From positions 518,319 through 582,318 of the forward strand of contig FJUW01000023.1 of NCBI GenBank assembly GCA_900074885.1: a stretch of DNA of 64,000 nucleotides, read 5' to 3'. Positions 1-10,652 of this stretch are shown here, piece after piece. Source of the DNA: Rhynchosporium graminicola (Eukaryota; Ascomycota; Leotiomycetes; Helotiales; Ploettnerulaceae). Position numbers and translations under genes: made by a program. How positions within the stretch are numbered: position 1 is the first letter of the stretch; each line of letters opens with the position of its first letter. The notes below the pieces were generated by a model. That model was not told the DNA's origin. It did no database searches and worked only from the letters and a program-made list of their open reading frames with translations.

Positions 1-2011
1 CGCGAAATTCATCGTTTGTCGTGTGAAGAGACACTCATATGTTCGTTCTTTATTTTACGCTAGTGTTAAGGAAGAGGATGGTGATGGAGAGGTATTTGCT
101 GATAATGCAATTCATCGTCCATCGGTTTATTCTAATTATGTATAAAAGGAAGTGGACAAATAATGTAAGCCCCTGGACGAAGTTCCTCGTGGCACCAAAG
201 TCAGGTTATATAGATAGGAGCTGAAGTCACCCACCTAGTGACGAACGTCTCGATTCTTCCCGATTTTTGGAAGTCGAAAAATCCTGCGGATGAGATGTCA
301 GAGCCGTGCTTAGCGATGGATTCGTGGAGTAGACATCACTTATGTTGAAATGGTAGAAACGAAGCGAGAGACTCACTTCACGAAAACCTTTCGTGGAATT
401 GCTCAAAGAGATGTGAGTGATGCAGAGGACAGAGACTGGATATGATCTGTCATTTTTCACACACTTGCCTCGTGAACTTAAATCCGCAGTATGGTCCTCA
501 GCCTGTCTTGTGCAGCTTATATATCCGCGCCAGACTCATCTACATGCATAGAATACAAATCCACAGACCAACGTCGCACAAGAGATAAGAAGACAAATGC
601 CATTCGATGGAAAGCACTGACTCACTCTTAACGACATGTCAAACCCGAGTCACCTTCGCGTACCAGTTGGCAAAATACAAAATCTTTCCCCATCACCACT
701 GCAAACCTGTACTTTCCAAGTCAAAGATGAACTTTTCCCCTTCCGTGGCATGGCAGTATCTCCGTCCCTGAACTTAACGTCGTGAATCTCGCGTTCTCCT
801 AGAATCAAAAGAAGAACATCTCCCCCCGCACTAAACCACGAATAAACTTGAGTGTGACAAGACCGAGAACATAATACGTGAAGATTAAGCTCCTTTGGAC
901 TTCGCTTTTTCAGACGGCGTCTGTACATACTTGATTCTTTTTCTATACGATTTCGAATGGCGTTTTTGCGGTTCGAGTGTGCCTTCTTCCTTTCTAGCTA
1001 TCAGTGTCGACCACCTTCTATCGGGGGAGAAAAATGCCGATTTGTCGTTTCACGGGAAGCTCGTACAACTCCAGCATCTGAAGACTTAACGAGCAGCTTC
1101 TGTTGTAATTCATTCTAATCTCCTAATCTTCCATTCTTATTACTATAATTCTACAAAGAATAGGAAGAATAGTTATTAACCTGAAGCTAGATGTATAGGT
1201 AATGTTCAGGATAACTGATTACATCTGATACTAGAGGTACGAAAGACAGCGAAGGCAACGGCACGTATATGTATAGGATGTTGATTATTTGATTTCCTCC
1301 GATATAATAATTGGAGTCTCCGATTCGTATCGTTCTGTATCAGGGGAAATCGTAGCTAGCACGGCATACTATTAACTAATTTCAAATATTACTAGCTCGG
1401 AGGTAGCAGATCAGACTTTGAAGCTTGGGGGTAAACCTCAACGTCTCTCGAATGGTATATAACGTGATTGGTGATACAGTATGCGAAATGATTAAGCTGA
1501 TTAACTGATCCACGACTTGATTTAATTTAATCAAAGGTCATTTAGAGTTAAGTAAATCTAATCAGATTATAATTAATTTGATTAATTAAAGATAGATCGC
1601 TCTCGCTCTTAGAACTAAGATAGTAAGTAATCTAAAAGTAGAAACTACTATTAGATATCGGGTTTCTATCAGTAAAATAGCTTATAAATATTATATTATT
1701 AGTATAATCCAAATTCGGATACATATATTCTCGTCACAGATATCTAAGTGTCTCAATTATAAAGTGTCGCTTAAGCAGGCTCTTATATCGAATGAAGATA
1801 TAATTGTCTTAGATCGTACACTTCGCGCATTCACTTCACTTGGCCAGGACAACAGTAGTTGATTCATGGCATCAGTTTGGCCAAGCGATAGTCTTTTCAA
1901 TTTTATAGTAATTCCCTCTAAGAAGCCCCTATGCAAAACATTAAGCCTAATTCACCTGTGATCGAGAACTAGCAGCAGAGATTATTCTATCTATTTCCCT
2001 TCGAAGCTTGA
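1..2011. other. Intergenic, no supported gene
   Basis: No gene is supported here. Short open frames exist on both strands (for example 39-224 plus and 650-928 minus), but they have no recognisable domain, no splice pattern joining them and no composition unlike the surrounding DNA. The stretch from about 1300 to 1760 is noticeably AT-rich with TA-rich runs and may be the decayed edge of an old repeat, but no ends can be defined. Confidence 0.5.
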
Positions 2012-2773
2012 TCACTTGGAGATCTTCCGCTTATGCCGACAGTATTTGATACTATTCAAAGTCACTAGTTTCCTAAGCTCACTCATAGCCTCTGGAGTTA
2101 TAACCGTAAGTTTTTCAACTCCCCGGGTAGATGCTCTGATAGTCCAGAAGACATACTGTTCGAGATGGTCGCCCGCACTGACTGATCGAGCTCCCTCCTG
2201 AATATCGATGGTATCGTCGATCATGGTGAAGTCGAGGGTAAGGGTGGAGATCTTGTTCATGCATAGGATTTTCGCGCCTTTAAGGTCAATGCCGCCGGCT
2301 CTGTGAAGCAAAACTATTATTGCCGTTGGATACTCGGTGAGTGTTCGGACGATACTAATATATAGTAAAGTCAGTATAAGATCAGGAACACATGAAGCAG
2401 CCAAGACTTCAAGTTCTGGTCAGATGACCCAGCAATAGAATGCAACGATAAAAAGACTCACACCCTCGACGATCGTTAGATATCTAATCAAAAATAGCTA
2501 TCTCAAAGACATTTTCTTGAAACTTTCCATATTATTCTCTATTAGAACGAAATTCCTGGCTCGGTATATATACTGCATTATCCTGTAAACGTTCTTTAAA
2601 TCCTTGCAGGTTCCTAGAGCAAGCAGAAGAGGCGGCACTTGTCTATCAGGGCCAAGGGCAATCCCGTCCATGAACATCATTTCTAGAAGTTCAAAAGGTA
2701 TTCCACTGAGACCATTTCCATGAGAACGTCTAGGAGCACTGGTCAGGCTGACGGATTCGTTGTTTTCGTCCAT
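2012..2773 (-). pseudogene. F-box-type hypothetical protein, one premature stop
   Basis: Two minus-strand open frames look like one broken gene. The upstream part starts with an ATG at 2771-2773 and reads IPFELLEMMFMDG near residue 25, which resembles the helix opening of F-box-like fungal proteins, followed by a Leu-rich stretch. It hits a TAG at 2498-2500. Reading through that codon, the frame stays open to a plausible 48-nt intron (2416-2463, donor GTGTGA, acceptor CTGACCAG). It then joins in phase to the 130-residue downstream frame, which contains the hydrophilic segment GVEKLTVITPEAMSEL. Joining two halves through a single nonsense codon suggests a recent pseudogene; a C-to-T change of a Gln codon would explain it. 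The F-box label rests on general resemblance only. Alternatives are a truncated functional protein or a different intron that skips the stop. Confidence 0.45.
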
Positions 2774-5700
2774 TCTGGCAATTGATATCGAACGACGTCG
2801 AGAGGAAGTAAGGGATTTGGGTGTGGTTTTCTTTCGTGGTAAGGCGAGTTTCGCAAGTTTCTATATATATTCAGATAATGTTATGGATGAGATTTTGTTT
2901 TGTTTCTGAGATCAGTAATGATATATAGTAGCTAAATAGTGTGGTTCAGATGCTAATATGCATCGCTTACGGCTAATAGATTTGCTACTGGCGTGTGATA
3001 GGCCTAGACCCTTTGACTACCGAATATTTTTAATAATTGTGAGATTGAGTTATATTTTGAAAGCTTTCTAATATGTGAACTATTCTGGATCGATTATAAG
3101 TTTCATAAGCTATACGAAAAATAGATAAAGCTCAAGATCAGCCTTACGGAGTCGTTCTAAATCTTCCTCGCCTGTTTGGAAACTACTGTTTACTAGCACT
3201 TTCTGCTGGAACCAAGTTCCAGTCTGATTCTGAACGGATTTGAATTCAGTGGTGATACGTTCTAAAATATTAATTCTTGGGTAGCTTCGCACTGTCGTAT
3301 TCATTCGTCAGGCATTTCATGGGGTTGCATACGTTACGTATAATAAATAGCACTAACACATTGGACTAGTCGACTAGCTTCGAAAGGTCAGCTTCGCCTT
3401 CTACCTTCAATTTGATGATATACATCACAATTGAATTGGGATACAAGTCCTCGCAACACTTATGAGGGAACGTCAAGAGCTGTGATTATAAATTACCTAC
3501 CACTAAATAGTTTCTGTAATTACACCTGGCTCATAGCCGTTTCAGACTTGTTGACTGAGTGTACATTTTCTGGTCAGCACTTATAGCAGTCTTTTGCTGT
3601 AGCACTGTAATAGGTGAGACCTCAGCCGGCGCTTTGATAAGGCTTCTTGCTATCCTACGGGTACTAACAGTTATAGTAGTCATGTCGCAGCATAAAACCA
3701 TTCCCGAGGAATAAAGAATCCTTTGTTAAATAAAATGTCAAAGGCGGGTTTCGTAGAGATCGAGGCCTTTGTATGGTAATTGAGGATAGTTGAAATGACC
3801 TCTGGAAGATCATATTAGTGAGTATATTTTGACTAGTGGATCGTATCTCTTAAATCGAAATCGAGAGCAGCCTATCAGGAGGCATTCTCTATTAAACTCG
3901 GTAGCACCTTCTGTAACTGTTGTAATAGCAGATGGAACTCCGACCTCTGGAGGGAAATAATTTCAAGGGTTGCTCCCAAATTGCTCCTTTACTTGAATTT
4001 TTTTGTGGTGCTAAAATGCAACCTATACGATTATGATGATTTTATAAAGAATTGATTGCGCAGCCGTCTTAAAGCCTTGGATAAAAATTTGGTAGTGACA
4101 TAGTGGTAGCGTGATATATGGCTGTGCGTGGATTATTCACTTGATACTATGCTACATGAAAAGACAACTGCACGACTTAACTAGAACACGTATATTACGG
4201 TACTGAATGATGAAATCAAATCTACTTAGTGATCTGGGCGATCAACAACCGCGGAGTTTCAAGGAGCTGCTTTCTCGGAAGAAAGTACGTCCGTCTCCTG
4301 GGACTCCTGGGAGATCTGTGAATCAAATACACACCTGTAATTGACTAATCGATATAGTTTAATCCGAGTAAATTAGATCAGATTATAAATCACTGATTAA
4401 TACCTGATGCTAAGATGCCAAGATTCGTACTTTATACACAACAAACCCAGTAGAGGCTTACGGAGATCTTTAATTTGCCTCCGTATGATGTTGGCTGGAT
4501 GAGGTGCCTTCCGTAAAACCTTTCTAGAGAGCTCGCAGCAGAAGAACTTTAAATGAGATTATGCTACTATTCCCCCCGCAGGTTTCAACGTTGAAATCTG
4601 TGCTAAAGTAAAGGCAGAAGGTTTAACGTTAAAACCGGGGGAGCGGGGGTAGTATCACAAGGCTCAAGGTAACTTACAGTACGTCTATCGGCAGGCGATT
4701 CAACGAGAATTATGCTTGAATTTATTCCGCTTAATGCACTAACCGCTGACGTGCTCGGACTCGTTTCAGCAGTTTAAACAAAACCATTTGTTTATTATGG
4801 CACATCGCATGGGTCTCTCCTGAAATCTATGTACAAGGCAGTTTATTCATTCGGCTTTACTTCTACAATTCCTACCCTCTTGGCAAACGAGCACAGCTAT
4901 CACCTACGATGGTGCAGCGATAAATGTTGTCCCTAGTCGACAAGGGAGGTTATGCGGGTCTCGAGACTTTACTTGATTAAGGTGTAAACAGATTGATAAT
5001 CAACTTGGTGCGATCAAGTCAGTGCGTTCTCATGGTATTACGAGTACCCTGTTCATTTAAGAGTCTTGAGATCCTGGTCGACTAGGACAACACTTCGCTG
5101 AACCTCCGTAGCTCCGAGATGTAACCACATGGTATCCAAGTGGTACAACAGCAGACAAATTGACATTTATCTGATTGATACCGTAATCGGTAGAATGAGC
5201 CTTTGAGCACTTCTTTAGCCAGTCTAGATCATAGATTCGTAATGAACACACGTACTTCATACAACGACCCTGACAGTACTATTTCCCTCAAAATGTTTCA
5301 AAGTGATATTTACATAAGTATGGTGGAGGATAGGCGGTAGGGGTCTATAGCTAATCAGAGGGATTACTAATCGCTTTCCAAGATGACGGGGTCCATGTCC
5401 TGGCAGGCTCGATGCTATCTAATCGGCTGCAGACCCCAGTTGCTTTTTCTCTCCACACCTTCTCGACCATAAAGCATTCCGAGGAGTGGGAAATAAATCG
5501 TGGATACAATCTTCTGTGTTGTTTTTCTTTGGACGGCTTTTCGGTATCACATCGAGTTGTAAATCCTTGGGCCCGTTTTCGATGTTTCGAGATAATTACC
5601 GTACGAAAGTAACTTGTACTGGCGCTCTTGGCAGGTAATCTATAATTCTAGACCGTACATGTTACAGCAGATATGTTCCAATACAGCTGTGATTGCCTTT

Positions 5701-5890
5701 CTTAGCAATTGTGTGCATCATTCTAGCCTTTATCACTGCCTTCTCAAGCTTGTATTATGCAGCATTCCTTGAAGTACTCCTTATATCAGTGAAATTTATA
5801 TCGACTTTGAAGCTTCCGGCGATGCTTCTTGTAGCTATCTAGATCACCAGTAGTGCTCGAGGGCAAAATGGGTTTAAATTGGTCTTTATT
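2774..5890. other. Long intergenic stretch
   Basis: About 3.1 kb without a supported gene. The open frames present (3110-3304 minus, 5057-5260 minus, 5412-5612 plus) are short, share no domain and cannot be linked by convincing introns. A G/C-rich imperfect inverted repeat sits at about 4563-4655 and is listed separately. Confidence 0.45.
4563..4655. repeat. Imperfect inverted repeat with C/G-rich arms
   Basis: The left arm reads CTACTATTCCCCCCGC followed by GGTTTCAACGTT. The right arm, read on the other strand, has CTACCCCCGCTCCCCC followed by GGTTTTAACGTT. The arms are similar but not identical and are separated by about 30 nt, so the stretch could fold into a hairpin. It may be a small foldback (MITE-like) element or its remnant; no target duplication was found. 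Confidence 0.35.
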
Positions 5891-5896
5891 AATTGT

Positions 5897-5944
5897 AGGC
5901 CACAGCTAAATCGCCATACGTGAATAGCTATATCGCCATACGCT
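5897..5944 (+). repeat. Left terminal inverted repeat
   Basis: Left TIR of the 568-bp element. It begins AGGCCACAGC and ends CATACGCT, with one mismatch to the right arm (T versus C in the second subrepeat). It is preceded by the target duplication AATTGT. Confidence 0.85.
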
Positions 5945-6416
5945 AAAATTATAGTAACTTGGCGAGTGCATCTAGAGAGCTACCCCTCCTATCCAAATTT
6001 GTGCTAGAAGGCCAGGGGTATTGATACATAATGCAAATAAGTCAGATTTTGAAGTTTTCTAGACTCAGGGGTAAAATTCTACCGCAACTGCTACCTCTTT
6101 CTAGTACTATGAGTTCCGATCTTCAAGCATGTGGCCCTGCACATCCTATAGCAATTTATAGTGATACTACTACTGGATTTGTTGCCTGCTAGGCGCATGC
6201 AAAAGCTAATGGGTATGCTTTCAAACAACAAAGATAATCGACCTTTCCGCGTATTATTTGTCTGCGATCGCGCCGGTAAATACGACTCAGAGGGAAGCAA
6301 ACGAATCTTGATTCTTCCAAAAGGCGGAGGAATACAGGCAGTCGATACACTGTACATAGTTATGTATACAAATCTTGGTGGTGATAAATGCACTCTTCAT
6401 TTTCGGCTCGCTTAGT

Positions 6417-6464
6417 AGCGTATGGCGGTATAGCTATTCACGTATGGCGATTTAGCTGTGGCCT
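6417..6464 (-). repeat. Right terminal inverted repeat
   Basis: Right TIR of the 568-bp element, the reverse complement of the left arm at 47 of 48 positions. It is followed by the matching target duplication AATTGT at 6465-6470. Confidence 0.85.
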
Positions 6465-6470
6465 AATTGT

Positions 6471-7022
6471 AAACAGCTACCAGCACTAGCCCTAGTTTCG
6501 ACATCTGTCTGTGGGGAATCGCACAGCAGTGCGTGTGGAGTATTAAAGTGTAAGACGAGCTAATAAAGTGTATCATATTTGCCGTGAAGCAAGTTCAATT
6601 GAAGGGCAATTTGACTTTGAGTCTTCCTGGCTAGCTTAAGGAAAGGCGTGATTGGGTATCCCCAGAGATTTCTCCCAATTGTCGAGGTCTTCGCCAAGGT
6701 AAGGAACGTACGATTAATAAACAACGTATATTAGATTCTTGATTTTCTGGTTAACCAGGCCAGTCAGAGACGAGAGCGTATGGATATCATATGATGTGGC
6801 ACCTTTAAAGAGATTTGCCACCTCATGCATCTGAGCATCAAATAAGTTTAAGCTCATTTTCCATGTACCCCACAGCTATGGCAGGTAATTAGCGTCCAGT
6901 GTAAAAGAGTTATAATACGAGTCCGAATCCCCCCTTACAAAACCCTAAAGTTATCTTCTGAATCGCCCACACTCATTTGGCAACATTTTTTCTGTCGCTC
7001 AGGAGATTAACAGTCAGACATC
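6471..7022 (+). promoter_or_regulatory. Upstream region of the GH11 gene
   Basis: No gene is seen. A TATA-like TATAATAC lies at 6911-6918, about 105 nt before the xylanase ATG. Two matches to the fungal carbon-repressor consensus SYGGRG are present (GTGGGG at 6511-6516, and on the other strand at 6868-6873). These motifs are short and can occur by chance; carbon catabolite repression of a xylanase is plausible family knowledge, not shown here. Confidence 0.3.
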
Positions 7023-7801
7023 ATGGTTTCTTTCATACATGCTATTGTCGGTGCCCTAGTTGCCGCTGGAGCTCTCGCCACACCCACTAAGGCCTATCCG
7101 GCTGCGTTGGGCAAGCGAGTGTATACCAACATCCGGGGAGAAAACAATGGTTTCTTCTTTTCGTTTTGTAAGTTCACAAACACCATCCACACGCACTGTA
7201 CTAACAGCGAGGCTCAGGGACTATCGGCGAATATGGCAATGTAACCTACACGAACGGGACTGCTGGCTCTTACTCGACGACCTGGAGTGACGTTGACGGG
7301 TTCACGACGGGCAAGGGATGGAGAGTGGCAAAGCCCAGGAACATCACATTCTCAGCTTCGGTCAAAGCTATCGCGCGTGAATGGTATATTTCCGTGTACA
7401 CCTCGACACCTAAGGGTGAGACCTACGTAAGTCCCTACCGGCTGATAGATTGGAATGCGCAGAGAGACGAGGAGCTGACTGTTGTGCAGATTATGGAGAA
7501 CCACTCAGAATATAACCCTTGCTCAGCCCCGCTGGCTACAGCTAAGGGCACTCTCCACAGTGATGGCAGTGACTACGAAGTCTGCGAGGTCGATCGCGGT
7601 GCCGATTTCTTGCAGAACTGGTCTATTCGTAAGGACAAGCGATTCAATGGCACCGTGACGACAGCCAATCACTACAACTACTTTGCTGCCCAGGGCATGG
7701 TCCACAACCCCATCGAGGACGCAGACTATCAAATCTTCGCCACCGAGTCCTTTCTCCACGGCTCTGGCTCAGCCAATGTAACCGTCTCGGAGGCAATCTA
7801 G
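7023..7801 (+). CDS. Secreted GH11 endo-1,4-beta-xylanase
   Basis: Glycoside hydrolase family 11 hydrolyses internal beta-1,4 bonds of xylan outside the cell. Three exons, 7023-7167, 7218-7426 and 7490-7801, give 221 residues. A hydrophobic signal peptide covers about residues 1-19 (cleavage after ALA), and a dibasic KR at 31-32 could be a propeptide site. The GH11 jelly-roll signatures NNGFFFSFW, YGNVTYTNGTAGSYS, GKGW, ENHSEYNP, KGTLHSDGSDYEV and NGTVTTANHYN follow in order. Intron 1 (50 nt) has GTAAGT, branch CTAAC and CAG, and restores the Trp codon of FSFW. Intron 2 (63 nt) has GTAAGT, branch CTGAC and CAG; its removal creates GETYIMEN, aligning Glu116 with the family nucleophile. Glu204 in ATESF is the acid/base. 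Intron 2 is in frame and free of stops, so an unspliced reading hides the nucleophile. Several N-glycosylation sequons are present. No carbohydrate-binding module is seen. Confidence 0.92.
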
Positions 7802-8879
7802 GACTCGTTCCTAACCACGCCTTGAGTTCACTCAATCGTTCAAGGGACAGGAAATAGCCGTGTTCTATGACAGGTTATCAATGAGCATCAGGCGAGCAAA
7901 GTGTCATTCATGCTGGCACAATTTTTCCAATGGGAATGTATGCATTTGTATTTAAAAAAAAAACCGAGCTTTGCTGCCAAATATGGATTTTAATGACTCG
8001 CCCATTCATGCTACCCTCACTCGACAATAGTCTCAAATAATCCCGAGCACATATATGACACGATCCGGACGATGATTTTTCTCTTCTAATTTGAGGGCTC
8101 TCCCTCGAAGTCGGTTTTCCTCAAGAAGGATTAAAGCAAATGTGAGACATTCCTCACGCGTGAAAAAGAAACCGAGACGGTGGATATTCGTCCGGCGCTT
8201 CGTGGGAATGCAAATCAATAAAAAAGCACAAACTAAACGACAACCCAAAAGGGATTTTCATAAATAAATATCTTGGGGTCCGCCAGAAGATAAAGAAACT
8301 ACACCGTAGCAGAAGTCAAACAAAAGACTACTTAATCTATTAATAAAAGATACAACGTCGACGAATAACTTCTATACGAATACTAGGATAGCCTTGAAAG
8401 TTGGTATAAAGACCCGTGCGTAACAGGACTGAGCCCGAAACCACCCATGGAATACCTAGATTATTCAAAAGTCAAAAAGTCACCAGTTGGCGACCATGTG
8501 TACAGACATATTTGAAATAATCCGAACTCCCTGACCAAAAATGCAGCCTAAAGAAAGCTCTTCGAAGCATTAGTGATTCTTACATGTCAGGTCTTGGAAA
8601 TATTGAACCTTGAATATTAGATAAGTAAGCTAGAATGACTACTGTCGGTTATCGAAGGCATTCGAATTCGGTACCCAAGATATTCTGAATAGATGCTTAG
8701 CACTTAGGCTGTGCTGAATACTCTGTTCTAGGCGAGCCTGGACGAGATTATCACTTTACTATGCTATCATTTCCCGTCCCATCCCTTGTTTATGATATCG
8801 CTATCGAACGTAATGTTCCTCAAAGAAATCTTATTTTAATGTCAAGGAACGCCCATTAGATAAAATTCTATAGAAACAA
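7802..8879. other. Intergenic between convergent genes
   Basis: This is the shared 3' side of the xylanase and the minus-strand PLP enzyme. It holds an A-run at about 7953-7963 and AT-rich DNA toward 8350-8870. Short open frames on both strands have no recognisable content, and no gene is supported. Confidence 0.5.
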
Positions 8880-10652
8880 TCAAGAATTCGACACCAAAGT
8901 CTCCTCGGACTTAGCAGCATCCGCAAAAACCAGCGCATTTTTAAACGTCTGCAGCAATTCGTCAGTATCCTCCAAGCCAACCGCAACCCTAATCTGAGTT
9001 TCACGGAGATCTCGCTCCGCCGCCCAATCAAGCTGCTTCCCATATAATGCCTTCACATAGGGCAACGCAAGTGTAAGATGTGCTCCTAGATGCGGACCAA
9101 TATGCACGTTGATGTTGTTGTAAAATGCGATGGTAGCCTCTACTGTGTTCAGCTCGACCGTAAACAGACATCCATAACCGGGCGTGAAATCTGTGGTAGT
9201 TTGACGCATGCGAGCCCTGTAGGATGAGAGGGTGCTGCTTGTGGTTGGATAGTAGACTTTGGCTATGCTGCTTGACGGATTGGAGACTTGACTCTGAAGA
9301 TAGGCGACTAAAGTCTCGGCATTTCTATTGAGGATGATTGAGCGGGACATATAATCTCTGCTATTCTTCTCGAGGACCTCGGCGTCGCCGCCGTAGAATC
9401 TGTTGACATATTTATCTTTGAAAAGAGCTTTCAAGTCGTTGTATTGAGCGGATGAGGGGTTCAGAACTGCGCTTGCGGCCATGACGTCCGCGTATCCTGA
9501 GAAAGATTTCGTGAGAGATGAGACGAGAATATCAGCTCCACCTTCACCCAGCAGATCGATGTTGCAGAAACTGCCGACTGTGTCGTCGGCGATGAGAATG
9601 AAATCATACTCAGTGGCCAGTACTCGTAATTGAGTCAGGTCGGGCGTCACGGTAAGTGGGTTCGCTGGGAACTCAGTCCACAGCGCCTGGACTTTTCGTC
9701 CCTCATTCTTCTCGGCCTTGAGGTATTCTTCAAGTTCGATCAGATCCTCGGCGTTGCCGAGCCCGAGAAACTTGTATCCTGGTCCGTAGTCTTCGAAGAT
9801 GTGAGGTGTGCTATGGAAGGCGAAGCCGAAGAGCACGGTATTGGTATTGTACTTGCTGAGCAAAAATTGGTGTACATTATATATTGAAGCCATTCCTGTT
9901 TGGAAAAGATATACATCTTCAGGTGTAACCTGCGTCTTTCTCGGAGCTTTAGGAGCGCGTTCTAGAAGGCCAGCGATCCGTTCCCGAAGAGTCTTGTCTG
10001 CAGGAGATATCTCAAGCGTTGGTGGGGGCTCATTCCTCGTGACTTCGTGCAGCAGCTCCAAGTGTTTGAGACTTTCTTCTGCCAATCGCGACGATATTCC
10101 CACGCCAGGATTGACCCAGAACTGCATGACGATAGGCATCTTCACGACAGGGAAGAAGACAGCGTAGAGCCGAATTTTGATGTCTAAGACCTTGAGAATG
10201 ATATCCTCGGGTGCTAGAGCATCATCTCCCCTGGCTGAGGCGGTGGCGTATTTCTTGCACTCGTTCGCTGACTCTGGTGCTGAAAAAAGTAAAACACTTT
10301 GGCCCTGCTCACCGAATCGCTCGAGAACAGCACCAAATAACTGTATGGACTCTATCAGCTTAGAACGTCAAGAAGCTCTAGTCGAGTTCAGAATATTTGA
10401 CAGTCGGTTACATCGCATAAGAGATGTTTGGGTGGGTGCTGGGAGAGTGACGTGAGCGAACGAGAAACTCACAGCTTTCACATCTTTATGCGGCAGGATT
10501 CTTGGATAAAACGAGGTGGCCTGCTGAATGAAGCCCGGCTCCTTCTCCATCAGCCTCAACATTTGATCCCAACCAGGCATATGGATAGTGATAGCATGGC
10601 GTTGGTGTGGTGGGAGAGATCCCATGGAAGGGGTTTGAATTTTGACCGACAT
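8880..10652 (-). CDS. Cystathionine gamma-synthase-type PLP enzyme
   Basis: A member of the Cys/Met-metabolism PLP-dependent family. The fungal two-part architecture fits cystathionine gamma-synthase, which joins an activated homoserine to cysteine on the way to methionine. Two exons, 10473-10652 and 8880-10358, give 552 residues. The frame continues upstream of the GTG near 10145 that could be mistaken for a start, through a typical segment (SVLLFSAPESANECKKYA) to the ATG at 10652. Visible motifs are TGMASIY (about 214-220), IADDTVGSF with the PLP-binding aspartate (about 318) and SSLTKSFSGYADV, whose Lys344 is the Schiff-base lysine. The intron (10359-10472, 114 nt) has donor GTGAGT but an unusual AAG acceptor, chosen because it keeps the frame and the family spacing. 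It converges with the xylanase. A paralogous gamma-lyase or synthase with another sulfur substrate is possible. Confidence 0.85.

Larger units (their letters stand above)
5897..6464. mobile_element. DNA-transposon-like element with 48-bp TIRs
   Basis: The first 48 bases (5897-5944) match the reverse complement of the last 48 (6417-6464) at 47 positions. The ends read AGGCCACAGCTAAATCGCC, and each arm holds two copies of the subrepeat CGCCATACG. The element is flanked on both sides by the same 6-mer AATTGT (5891-5896 and 6465-6470), as expected for a target-site duplication. The 568-bp length fits a non-autonomous DNA transposon. An 84-codon frame (6161-6415) inside contains VCDRAGKYDSEG, which faintly recalls the CDRGGKY-type motif of FAR1/MULE proteins. 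No DDE catalytic motif is visible and the frame runs into the right TIR, so I do not call it a gene. Superfamily unknown: a 6-bp duplication does not fit the usual 2, 3, 8 or 9 bp of the common fungal groups. Confidence 0.8.

Noticed and set aside
650..1089. Overlapping ORFs 650-928 minus and 895-1089 plus
   Set aside because: Short, no recognisable residues, no splice partner.
7325..7801. Catalytically dead GH11-like protein lacking the nucleophile
   Set aside because: The apparent Val at the nucleophile position comes from reading through a 63-nt intron; splicing restores Glu116.
8880..10145. A 421-residue PLP enzyme starting at about 10145
   Set aside because: That start is a GTG and the frame continues upstream with family-like sequence to an ATG at 10652 through one intron.
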